A DNA stretch of 64,000 nucleotides from the NCBI RefSeq assembly GCF_030811685.1, contig NZ_JAUSRF010000008.1, forward strand, positions 124,001 to 188,000, written 5' to 3'. The notes under the pieces are model-generated. The model was not told where the DNA came from. It made no database searches and saw only the letters and a program-made list of their open reading frames with translations. Below are positions 57,083 through 64,000 of the stretch, piece by piece (within the stretch, counting starts at the first letter, position 1; every line of letters starts with the position of its first letter). The translations under genes were made by a program, and so were the position numbers. The stretch is from Neorhizobium huautlense. GTDB taxonomy: Bacteria > Pseudomonadota > Alphaproteobacteria > Rhizobiales > Rhizobiaceae.

Positions 57083-58258
57083 TCAAAGCCCGATCCTTTT
57101 CACCGGATCCAGAAATTCTCCTGTTACCAAACGGCTGATCAACTGCCGCATCAGCGGCAGCTGTGTCGTCGGCGCGATGGCGATGTCGCGGATCACCGGC
57201 AGCACGCGGCTGTCCGACTGGTAAAACGGCGTCATCACGAAACTCATCAACTGGTAGAACCGGATATGCAGGCCGCGCTGCCTTACGTGCAGGGCAAGCG
57301 CCCCTTCTATCGAGGTCGAATGTTCCAGTGCCGTCACCAGCGAGGCGGCGTCGAGCAGCGCCATGTTGGCCCCCTGGCCAAGCTGCGGGCTGGTCGCATG
57401 CCATGCATCACCGATACGCAGGATACGCCGACCGGCAATCGGTTTGCGGGTGTGGTGGCGGTAGCGGGCATGAACCGGTTCGGCGATCTCCGCAAAGGGT
57501 ACGGTCTCCGGCCACATCTCCTTGACCTCACCGATCCACGCCGCGCGACCGGCGGATCGCCATGTGTCGATATCCTGATTTCTAAGACTCCAGAAAAACG
57601 TCGCCATTTTGGGAGCGCCGTCTTTCGCCGTGCCGACCGGCAGAACGCCGGCCATGCGGCTGGCGCGGTGGTAACGCTGTTCCAGTTCGTGGCGATGAAA
57701 CGGTCCATCTTCCGGCCATGGCACGGTCGCCCAGAGCGCGCCGTAACCGAGTTCCTTTGTCGGGATATAGCCGAGCGGCGAATTCGCCCCCATCGCATCG
57801 ATGACGAGATCCGCCGATGGTGCCATGCGTCCGCCATCCAGCACGATCGCGGGCCGTTCGCCATCGCTGATGTCGATGGCTTTGGAAGAGGTTTCGAATT
57901 TGACGCCGGCGGCAATTGCCGCTTCGAGCAGGATATCGAACAAGGCGACGCGCTGGATGGCGATGCCGTGGCGGGATTTGCCGTAACCGATCTCCAGAAC
58001 CGTCTTGTTCGTGCCGGCAAGCTTGCCATGCATGCGGTTGATGACGGCGCCGCGTGCCGCCGCTTTGTCAAGCAGTCCCATATGGGAGAGCACCGCCGAA
58101 CCCGTCGGCTGTAGCACGAAGCCAGAGCCGACGGGCTGTGGCGCTGCCATCTGGTCATAGATCACCACATTAGCGCCACGGCTTGCCAGCATGGCGGCCA
58201 GCGACAGCCCGCCGATGCCGGCACCGGCAATGGCGATATCCAGTTTTTCAAATCTCAT
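57083..58258 (-). CDS. FAD-dependent oxidoreductase/monooxygenase
   Basis: A 391-residue group A flavoprotein. FAD motif DIAIAGAGIGGLSLAAMLASRG, the middle motif DAMGANSPLGY in place of the usual DG motif, and RILRIGDAWHATSPQLGQGANMALLDAASL (GD motif) place it with UbiH/aromatic hydroxylases, distant from the one at 758-1927. Start at 58258 is set by MRFEKLDIAIAG; the longer frame to 58486 runs into mazG in another frame. Reaction unknown; co-directional with mazG 28 nt away. Confidence 0.83.
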   Translation of the reverse strand: MRFEKLDIAIAGAGIGGLSLAAMLASRGANVVIYDQMAAPQPVGSGFVLQPTGSAVLSHMGLLDKAAARGAVINRMHGKLAGTNKTVLEIGYGKSRHGIAIQRVALFDILLEAAIAAGVKFETSSKAIDISDGERPAIVLDGGRMAPSADLVIDAMGANSPLGYIPTKELGYGALWATVPWPEDGPFHRHELEQRYHRASRMAGVLPVGTAKDGAPKMATFFWSLRNQDIDTWRSAGRAAWIGEVKEMWPETVPFAEIAEPVHARYRHHTRKPIAGRRILRIGDAWHATSPQLGQGANMALLDAASLVTALEHSTSIEGALALHVRQRGLHIRFYQLMSFVMTPFYQSDSRVLPVIRDIAIAPTTQLPLMRQLISRLVTGEFLDPVKRIGL

Positions 58259-58286
58259 CGGTAAAATCTGTCCTGACCAGTCGGGC

Positions 58287-59120
58287 TCACGCCAGTTCGC
58301 GCTCGATCGCCTTCGCCGCCTGCCACAGATCTTCCATCCGTTCCAGCGTTGCGGCTTCGAGTGTTTCTCCCGATGCATGAAGAGAGGTTTCGATATGATT
58401 GAATCGACGCCGGAATTTCGTATTGGTGCCGCGCAGGGCGTTTTCCGGATCGGTGTTGACGTGGCGCCCGATATTGACCAGCGCAAAGATCAGGTCGCCG
58501 AGTTCGTCTGCCACCGCTTCCGGTTTTCCGGCCTTGAGTGCCTCGCGCAACTCGCCGATTTCCTCCTCGATCTTGTCGAGGATCGGTGCCGCCTCGGACC
58601 AGTCGAACCCGACGCGCGCGGCCTGTTCCTGCAGTTTCAGCGCTTCCGTCAGCGCCGGCTGGCTGCGCTGGATGCCGCCAAGATGGCCGGTCTTGAAATC
58701 TTCGGTATTGCCACGCGCGGCACGGCGTTCGGCACGATCGAGCTTTTCCTGTTTCTTGATCGCATCCCATTGCAGCTTGACGGCGTCAGGCGTGTCGGCA
58801 TCCGAGCGGGCAAAGACGTGCGGGTGGCGGCGGATCATCTTTTTCGTCACCGCCTCGACCACATCGCCGAAAGCAAAATCGCCAGCCTCTTCGGCGATGC
58901 GTGAATGGAAAACCACCTGTAGCAGAAGGTCGCCCAATTCATCGCAGAGATCGTCCATGTCCCGGCGCTCGATCGCATCGGCCACTTCATAGGCTTCCTC
59001 GATCGTATAGGGTTTGATCGTCTCATAGGTCTGGACGATATCCCAGGGGCAGCCCGTTTCGGGATTGCGCAGCGCCGCCATGATCTCGATCAGCCGGGAA
59101 ATGTCCTGCGATGCTTCCAT
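58287..59120 (-). CDS. mazG: Nucleoside triphosphate pyrophosphohydrolase MazG
   Basis: All-alpha NTP pyrophosphatase that hydrolyses NTPs to NMP and PPi and limits toxic nucleotides or ppGpp. The 277-residue protein has two MazG domains: DISRLIEIMAALRNPETGCPWD then EEAYEVADAIERRDMDDLCDELGDLLLQVVFH (metal-binding EExxE/ExxD), and a second copy near EEEIGELREALKAGKPEAVADELGDLIFALVNIGRH. NTPs are not distinguished by sequence. Upstream of the monooxygenase. Confidence 0.95.
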   Translation of the reverse strand: MEASQDISRLIEIMAALRNPETGCPWDIVQTYETIKPYTIEEAYEVADAIERRDMDDLCDELGDLLLQVVFHSRIAEEAGDFAFGDVVEAVTKKMIRRHPHVFARSDADTPDAVKLQWDAIKKQEKLDRAERRAARGNTEDFKTGHLGGIQRSQPALTEALKLQEQAARVGFDWSEAAPILDKIEEEIGELREALKAGKPEAVADELGDLIFALVNIGRHVNTDPENALRGTNTKFRRRFNHIETSLHASGETLEAATLERMEDLWQAAKAIERELA

Positions 59121-59144
59121 ATGTCAAATCCTTCGAACGTCGCT

Positions 59145-59753
59145 TCAGCGAAGCGGAATGCTGTTATCGGCCTTGGCCGACTGATAAAGCCCGGACAGGC
59201 TGTCGTAGATCGATTTGATCAGCGCCGTCTGGTCCTTCAGCTGCTTGCGCAGCGGCTTGTCTTCGGTTTCGACCAGATCGCCGATATAGTGGGAATGCCA
59301 GAAGGCGTTGTTGCGTCGGTAACCGCCCGGTTCCAGCCTGAAAACCTCTTTCAGGATTTTCAGGTCATGCGGGATGGCAAAGGCATCGCGCGAATCCTCG
59401 TGGCTGAAAAAGTAATAGAAATTGTCGAAACCTGCCCAGGTTATGGCCGACATGCACATCGTGCAGGGTTCATGGGTGGAGAGAAAGAGCAACTCCTTCG
59501 GATCGAACTTTTCCGACAGTTCATGAAAGCGCTTCAGCGCATGGATTTCTCCGTGCCAGAGCGGGTTCTCGGTCTCGTTATTGGTTTCGGCGATCACCAG
59601 AGACAGATCGGACTTGCGCAGGATGGCGGCGCCAAACACCTTGTTGCCGGCGGCTACGCCTTTTGCCGTCAGGGGCAGAATGTTATGTTCTATCACTTCG
59701 AGCAGGCGCGGCGCCAAAGTCTTTGAAGTCTCTTTTTTCGAAGCCTTGGCCAT
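59145..59753 (-). CDS. Cytidine/deoxycytidylate deaminase-fold protein
   Basis: A 202-residue zinc deaminase. HGEIHALKRF has the His and catalytic Glu, and THEPCTMCMSAITWAGF the two zinc cysteines (PCxxC). The family includes tRNA-A34, guanine and cytosine deaminases, but the N- and C-terminal segments do not resemble TadA, so the substrate is not clear; a nucleoside or pterin deaminase is possible. Divergent from cysG and 24 nt upstream of mazG. No membrane segment. Confidence 0.8.
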   Translation of the reverse strand: MAKASKKETSKTLAPRLLEVIEHNILPLTAKGVAAGNKVFGAAILRKSDLSLVIAETNNETENPLWHGEIHALKRFHELSEKFDPKELLFLSTHEPCTMCMSAITWAGFDNFYYFFSHEDSRDAFAIPHDLKILKEVFRLEPGGYRRNNAFWHSHYIGDLVETEDKPLRKQLKDQTALIKSIYDSLSGLYQSAKADNSIPLR

Positions 59754-60140
59754 GATCGGAACTCCGTCTGTTGTCCGGCACCTTAAAGCACGTCGCCGAC
59801 AAGTATGCAGCCGTTTTGGTTTGGGGGCATGTAATGTGGTGGAAAAGTTTTTGTCGCCGGTTTGGGGGCGTTGCCGATTGAGTTTCCCGGGCGGGTTCCA
59901 CCTGCCGCATAATGGTGAAATGGGCCGCAGGCGACACGGCGGCGTCGCAAAAGACCGAGAAAAGCGCTGCTTCGCGCTTCACCTCCCTGTCATGCGCCGG
60001 TATGGGAGGCGGTTGCTTTTGCTCAGGTCGAGCGGATGCGGAGTAGGAAAATGTCGGTGTTCAGGTTTCTTCGCACGTCCTTTGCTTCAAAGGAGCGTAA
60101 GGATCGCGATAAATTGCAGTTGTTAATCGATGAGTTGGCA
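59754..60140. other. Region upstream of cysG with direct repeat
   Basis: About 390 bases between the divergent deaminase and cysG. GGTTTGGGGGC occurs twice, at 59818-59828 and 59859-59869, 41 bp apart (close to four helical turns), suggesting a binding site for a regulator. The segment 60051-60140 is in frame with cysG but uses rare codons such as TTA, so I treat it as probable leader. No other gene recognised. Confidence 0.5.
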
Positions 60141-61583
60141 ATGAGCAGTGAAAACGCACGTCTGAATGTTTTTCCCGCCTTCTTCCGCGTCAGTGGTAAG
60201 GTCGTTGTCGTGTTCGGCAACGGCGATGAAGCCTATGCCAAGGTTCGTCTGCTGACCAATACGGATGCGGTGATCACCGCATACGCCGCCGAGCCGGAAG
60301 CCGATTACGCTGCCTTCCTGGCGGAGCAGAAGATCGCCACGCATCACCTCGATTTTTCTCCCGAATTGTTGGATGGTGCGACGCTGGTTTTTGCCGCGAC
60401 CGGTGACGATGCGCTGGACCGCGAGATCGTCACGGCTGCCCGCGAGCGTCGCATTCCGGCGAATGCCGTCGACCAGCCCGACTATTGCGATTTCTACACG
60501 CCGGCTCTCGTCAGCCGCGCACCGGTTGCGGTTGCCATCGGCACGGAAGGGGCAGGGCCGGTTCTTGCCCAGATGATCCGTGCCCGCATCGACCAGATGT
60601 TGTCGCCGTCGCTCGGCCGCCTTGCGTCGCTGGCCGCCGATTACCGCGATGCTGCCGACAAGCTGGTGCCGCGCGGTGTGGCCCGCCGCATCTTCTGGCG
60701 CCGTTTCTTTTCCGCAAGCGTGGCCGATGCCGTCGATGCCGGTGATATCGCTACCGCGCGCCGCACTGCCAATGCGCTGCTTTCCGCCGATAACAGCGTG
60801 TCCGGTCATGTCTGGCTGGTTGGTGCCGGTCCGGGCGCCGAAGACCTGCTGACGCTGCGCGCCCAGCGCGTGCTGATGGAAGCCGATGTGATCGTTTACG
60901 ACGCGCTGGTGCCCAAAGCGATTGTCGACATGGGGCGCCGTGATGCCGAGCGCATTTCCGTCGGCAAGCGCAAGAATGCCCATTCGAAAACGCAGGGCGA
61001 GATCAACGAGCTGCTGGTGGAGCTTGGAAAGGCCGGCCAGCGCGTGGTGCGCCTGAAATCCGGTGACCCGCTGGTTTATGGCCGCGCCGCGGAAGAGATG
61101 GATGCGCTGCGCAAGGCCGGCATTTCCTACGAGATCGTGCCCGGCATCACCTCCGCATTTGCCGCCGCTGCCGATTTCGATCTGCCGCTGACGCTGCGCG
61201 GTGTCGCAACCTCGCTGATCTTCACCACCGGTCACGACCTGACCGGTGACACGCTGCCGGACTGGGCAAACCTTGCGGTCAATGGCGCCACCGTTGCCGT
61301 TTATATGGGCCGCACGGTGGCCGCTTCCGTGACCGATCGTCTGGTTGAGGCCGGTCTGTCGCCCGACACGCATGTCGCGGCGATCGAAAATGCCAGCCGC
61401 AGGGATCGCCGCCTGTTTCATGGCCGGCTCTCCGATCTACCGGATCTGGAGCTGCGCGACGAACTGACCGGCCCCGTCATGGTGATCATCGGCAATGCCG
61501 TTGCCGGTGCTAATTTGGAAAAGTCCGAGCCGTTGGCGGTGGGTATCGTCGCGGCCCGTGAAGGAATGGGATCAAAACAATGA
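60141..61583 (+). CDS. cysG: Siroheme synthase CysG
   Basis: Trifunctional enzyme making siroheme from uroporphyrinogen III: methyltransferase, precorrin-2 dehydrogenase and ferrochelatase. From ATG 60141 (480 residues) the N-terminal half begins with the family sequence RLNVFPAFFRVSGKVVVVFGNG (NAD+ site) and the C-terminal half is the SAM methyltransferase (VWLVGAGPGAEDLLTLRAQRVL, VVRLKSGDPLVYGRAAEE). An in-frame ATG at 60051 has the better ribosome site (GGAGTAGGAAA) and would add 30 residues. Siroheme is the cofactor of the downstream CysI. Stop overlaps DUF2849 by 4 nt. Confidence 0.95.
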   Translation: MSSENARLNVFPAFFRVSGKVVVVFGNGDEAYAKVRLLTNTDAVITAYAAEPEADYAAFLAEQKIATHHLDFSPELLDGATLVFAATGDDALDREIVTAARERRIPANAVDQPDYCDFYTPALVSRAPVAVAIGTEGAGPVLAQMIRARIDQMLSPSLGRLASLAADYRDAADKLVPRGVARRIFWRRFFSASVADAVDAGDIATARRTANALLSADNSVSGHVWLVGAGPGAEDLLTLRAQRVLMEADVIVYDALVPKAIVDMGRRDAERISVGKRKNAHSKTQGEINELLVELGKAGQRVVRLKSGDPLVYGRAAEEMDALRKAGISYEIVPGITSAFAAAADFDLPLTLRGVATSLIFTTGHDLTGDTLPDWANLAVNGATVAVYMGRTVAASVTDRLVEAGLSPDTHVAAIENASRRDRRLFHGRLSDLPDLELRDELTGPVMVIIGNAVAGANLEKSEPLAVGIVAAREGMGSKQ

Positions 61584-61894
61584 CTGACAAGGTTTTGACT
61601 GCCAACCGCCTTTCCGACGGCATTGCCGTCTGGCTGGATGCGACCGGCCGCTGGACCGAACGCCTGCAGGATGCGCTGGTGGCGCGCCATGTGGAAGCCG
61701 TTGCCTCGCTGGAAGCGATCGGCAAGCGTGATTTCGTCGATAACCGCGTGGTCGATGTCGCCGTTGTCGATGTGCAGGAAATCAACGGTCAGCTCTGGCC
61801 GGTCCGCCTGCGCGAGCGCATCCGCGCCCAGGGGCCGACCATGCATTACGCCGCCGGTTACGGCACGGCCGATCCGGCCTTCATCGCAGTCTGA
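61580..61894 (+). CDS. DUF2849 family protein
   Basis: A 104-residue protein, MTDKVLTANRLSDGIAVWLDATGRWTE, with RDFVDNRVVDVAVVDVQ and PVRLRERIRAQGPTMHYAAGYG. It belongs to DUF2849, found mainly in proteobacteria next to siroheme and sulfite-reductase genes. Its function is unknown. It lies directly between cysG and cysI (ATGA overlap with cysG, 18 nt before cysI), which suggests a role in siroheme delivery or the sulfite/nitrite reductase. Soluble, no cysteines for a cluster. Confidence 0.87.
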   Translation: MTDKVLTANRLSDGIAVWLDATGRWTERLQDALVARHVEAVASLEAIGKRDFVDNRVVDVAVVDVQEINGQLWPVRLRERIRAQGPTMHYAAGYGTADPAFIAV

Positions 61895-61912
61895 GTTAAG
61901 TTCGAGACCGTC

Positions 61913-63586
61913 ATGTATCGTTACGATGAATTCGACCATGCCTTTGTTGCCGACCGCGTGGCGCAGTTTCGCGATCAGGTATCGCGCCGTCTTGCCGGCG
62001 AGCTTGCCGAGGATGCTTTCAAGCCGCTGCGCCTGATGAACGGCGTTTATCTGCAGCTGCATGCCTATATGCTGCGCGTCGCCATTCCTTATGGCACGCT
62101 GAATTCGAAGCAGATGCGCATGCTGGCGCATATCGCCCGCAAATATGATCGTGGTTACGGGCATTTCACCACGCGCCAGAACATCCAGTATAACTGGCCG
62201 AAACTGTCGGATACGCCGGATATTCTGGCCGAACTGGCGAGTGTGGAAATGCACGCGCTGCAGACGTCGGGCAATTGCATTCGCAACGTCACCGCCGATC
62301 ATTTTGCCGGTGCCGCTGCCGATGAAGTGGCGGATCCGCGGCCTTACGCGGAAATCCTGCGCCAGTGGTCGTCGGTTCACCCGGAATTTTCGTTTCTGCC
62401 ACGCAAATTCAAGATTGCCGTGACCGGTGCCGAGCGCGACCGCGCTGCCATTCAGGTGCATGATATCGGGCTGCATCTGAAAAAGAACGAAGCGGGTGAG
62501 ATCGGTTTTGCCGTCTATGTCGGTGGCGGACAGGGGCGCACGCCGCTGATTGCCAAGAAGATCAAGGACTTTTTGCCGGAAGCCGATCTGCTCACCTACA
62601 TCACCGCCATCATGCGCGTTTACAATCTTCATGGCCGCCGCGACAACAAGTACAAGGCGCGTATCAAGATTCTCGTGCTGGAGACCGGTACGGAAGAACT
62701 GGCGCGGCAAGTGGAGGCGGAATTCGCCCATCTGGCCGGCACCGAGCTGACACTGCCGCAGGCTGATATCGACGCCATCACCGCCTATTTCGCGCCGCCG
62801 GCTCTGCCGCAGCGGCCGGAAGGCTGGGCGCAGCTGGCCAGCTGGAAAAAATCCGATGCCGGGTTTGCCCGCTGGGTGGACCAGAACGTCTGTCCCCACA
62901 AACATCCCGATTACGGGATGGTGACGATTTCGCTGAAACCGATCGGCGGCATTCCGGGCGATGCTTCGGATGTGCAGATGGACGCGATTGCCGATCTGGC
63001 GGAAGAATTCGCCAATGACGAGATCCGCATCAGCCACGAGCAGAACGTGATCCTGCCGCATGTGGCGCTGGCCGATCTTGAGCCGCTTTACCGCGCATTG
63101 GTGGCGCAGGGGCTGGAGACGGCCAATGCCGGGCTGATCACCGACATTATCGCCTGTCCCGGTCTGGACTATTGCGCGCTGGCCAATGCCCGTTCGATCC
63201 CGGTGGCGCAGGAAATTTCCACACGCTTTGGCGCGCCGGAACGGCAGGCGGAGATCGGCGAGTTGAAGATAAAAATTTCCGGCTGCATCAATGCCTGCGG
63301 CCACCACCATGTCGGCCATATCGGCCTGCTGGGTGTGGAAAAGAAGGGCGCCGAGCTTTACCAGATCACGCTCGGCGGTTCGGGTGACGAACATACGTCG
63401 ATCGGCGAAATCATCGGGCGTGGTTTCGAGCCGTCGAAGGTGACGGACGCGATCGAGACGATTGTCGATACCTATCTGGGGCTTCGGCTTTCGAAGGATG
63501 AGATTTTTCTCGATGCCTATCGCCGTGTCGGGCCGCAGCCTTTCAAGGATGCGCTCTATGGCGATGCCAAGGCGGAGGCGGCGTGA
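61913..63586 (+). CDS. cysI: Sulfite/nitrite reductase hemoprotein
   Basis: Siroheme [4Fe-4S] enzyme reducing sulfite to sulfide with six electrons (557 residues). Parts seen: MNGVYLQLHAYMLRVAIPYG, the RHGYGHFTTRQNIQYNWPKL-like substrate motif (GYGHFTTRQNIQYNWPKL), and the cluster ligands in CPGLDYCALANARS and GCINACGHHHVG (Cys-x5-Cys and Cys-x3-Cys). No flavoprotein CysJ is in the window; ferredoxin may be the donor, or the enzyme may use nitrite. Part of the cysG-DUF2849-cysI-DUF934 unit. Confidence 0.94.
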   Translation: MYRYDEFDHAFVADRVAQFRDQVSRRLAGELAEDAFKPLRLMNGVYLQLHAYMLRVAIPYGTLNSKQMRMLAHIARKYDRGYGHFTTRQNIQYNWPKLSDTPDILAELASVEMHALQTSGNCIRNVTADHFAGAAADEVADPRPYAEILRQWSSVHPEFSFLPRKFKIAVTGAERDRAAIQVHDIGLHLKKNEAGEIGFAVYVGGGQGRTPLIAKKIKDFLPEADLLTYITAIMRVYNLHGRRDNKYKARIKILVLETGTEELARQVEAEFAHLAGTELTLPQADIDAITAYFAPPALPQRPEGWAQLASWKKSDAGFARWVDQNVCPHKHPDYGMVTISLKPIGGIPGDASDVQMDAIADLAEEFANDEIRISHEQNVILPHVALADLEPLYRALVAQGLETANAGLITDIIACPGLDYCALANARSIPVAQEISTRFGAPERQAEIGELKIKISGCINACGHHHVGHIGLLGVEKKGAELYQITLGGSGDEHTSIGEIIGRGFEPSKVTDAIETIVDTYLGLRLSKDEIFLDAYRRVGPQPFKDALYGDAKAEAA

Positions 63587-63589
63587 ACC

Positions 63590-64000
63590 ATGGCGACTGA
63601 CGCGAAGATTTGGCGCGAGAGCGGGTTTGTCGACAGTGATCCATGGGTGATCGAGACCGATGAGGTGAAGGCGGGCGAGGGGCAAAAGGTTCTGCTGCCG
63701 CTCGACGCCCTGATCGCTCGTGCTGAGGAGAGCAACGATGTCGGCCTTGGCGTTGTGCTGTATCCCGCCGATGATGTGACGAAGCTGGAGCCGTATCTTT
63801 CTCGGCTGGAGATCGTGGCTGTGACGTTTCCGGCGTTCAGTGATGGGCGAGCGTTTTCGCAGGCCTCCTTGTTGCGCGACCGGCTCGCCTATCGCAACGA
63901 GTTGCGCGCCGTGGGTGATGTGCTGATCGACCAGGTGCCGCTGATGTTGCGGGTGGGGATCGACACGGTTTCCGTGACCAATGCGACGGCGATCAGGCGG
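63590..64000 (+). CDS. DUF934 family protein (5' part; runs off window)
   Basis: A protein starting at ATG 63590, 3 nt after the cysI stop. The family pattern is visible: VTFPAFSDGRAFSQASLLRDRLAYRNELRAVGDVLIDQVPLM, which is the DUF934 hallmark (FPxFxDGRxxSxxxxLR). Such proteins are encoded next to cysI in many alphaproteobacteria and are annotated as probably involved in sulfite reduction; no activity has been shown to my knowledge. The 3' end is outside the window, so the full length is not known (137 codons visible). Confidence 0.9.
   Translation, partial: MATDAKIWRESGFVDSDPWVIETDEVKAGEGQKVLLPLDALIARAEESNDVGLGVVLYPADDVTKLEPYLSRLEIVAVTFPAFSDGRAFSQASLLRDRLAYRNELRAVGDVLIDQVPLMLRVGIDTVSVTNATAIRR

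Noticed and set aside
60051..60140. MinE-like reading of the sequence before cysG
   Set aside because: The pattern FRFLRTSFASKERKDRDKLQLLIDE superficially resembles a MinE N-terminus, but it is too short and lacks the topological specificity domain.
61418..63685. A minus-strand open frame of about 755 codons antisense to cysI
   Set aside because: Shadow of cysI; no ribosome site or homology.

Overview
The window is a GC-rich, gene-dense stretch of an alphaproteobacterial chromosome, most likely Rhizobiaceae (Agrobacterium/Rhizobium type). The evidence is gene content and order: nifR3(dusB)-ntrB-ntrC-ntrY-ntrX-hfq-hflX, a pyruvate dehydrogenase operon whose E1-beta subunit carries its own lipoyl domain, a fused ispDF, LpxI instead of LpxH, an EipB/DUF1849 envelope protein, and an alphaproteobacterial LexA box (GTTC-N7-GTTC). 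I see no phage, integrase, transposase, CRISPR array, rRNA or tRNA. This is core chromosome, and no defence island or cargo region is visible.

Layout. 1-4.8 kb: 3' end of metC, an FAD monooxygenase, two small zinc-binding proteins, an alpha/beta hydrolase, cysE and a DUF3126 gene. 5.1-10 kb: clpS-clpA, the RNA 2'-phosphotransferase kptA, azlC-azlD, then a palindromic intergenic repeat. 10-14.6 kb: a minus-strand group (HIT protein, FemAB-like DUF482 protein, GDPD phosphodiesterase, RidA), then eipB and a secreted pentapeptide-repeat protein on the plus strand. 14.8-28 kb: one long plus-strand run for translation and envelope biogenesis, rpsB-tsf-pyrH-frr-uppS-cdsA-rseP-bamA-lpxD-fabZ-lpxA-lpxI-lpxB. 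28-36.5 kb: gltA, comEC, lexA, a VOC protein, kdsA and eno. 36.5-45.8 kb: an FtsB-like protein, pdhA-pdhB-pdhC, two small or uncharacterised genes, lpdA, a YeaQ-like membrane protein, lipA and a COQ10-like protein. 45.8-57 kb: cinA and ispDF (minus), then dusB-ntrB-ntrC, ntrY-ntrX, hfq and hflX. 57-64 kb: an FAD monooxygenase, mazG and a deaminase (minus), then cysG-DUF2849-cysI-DUF934, which runs off the end.

How it fits together. rpsB-tsf-pyrH-frr feeds translation, and uppS to lpxB supplies lipid carrier, phospholipid precursor, outer-membrane assembly and lipid A; kdsA adds the Kdo precursor. eno-pdh-lpd-lipA links lower glycolysis to acetyl-CoA and gltA takes that into the TCA cycle. The ntr genes control nitrogen metabolism. 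cysE, cysG, cysI and metC belong to sulfur assimilation and sulfur amino acid metabolism.

Most genes are adjacent, with 1-11 nt overlaps or very short gaps. The regulatory material is mainly hairpins, several of which include stop codons or ribosome binding sites. The least understood parts are DUF2849/DUF934 beside cysI, the small proteins embedded in the pdh-lipA cluster, the GAFTGA-less NtrX, the Lys/Ala-rich ClpA tail and the covarying palindromic repeat. I did not find a clearly novel system.
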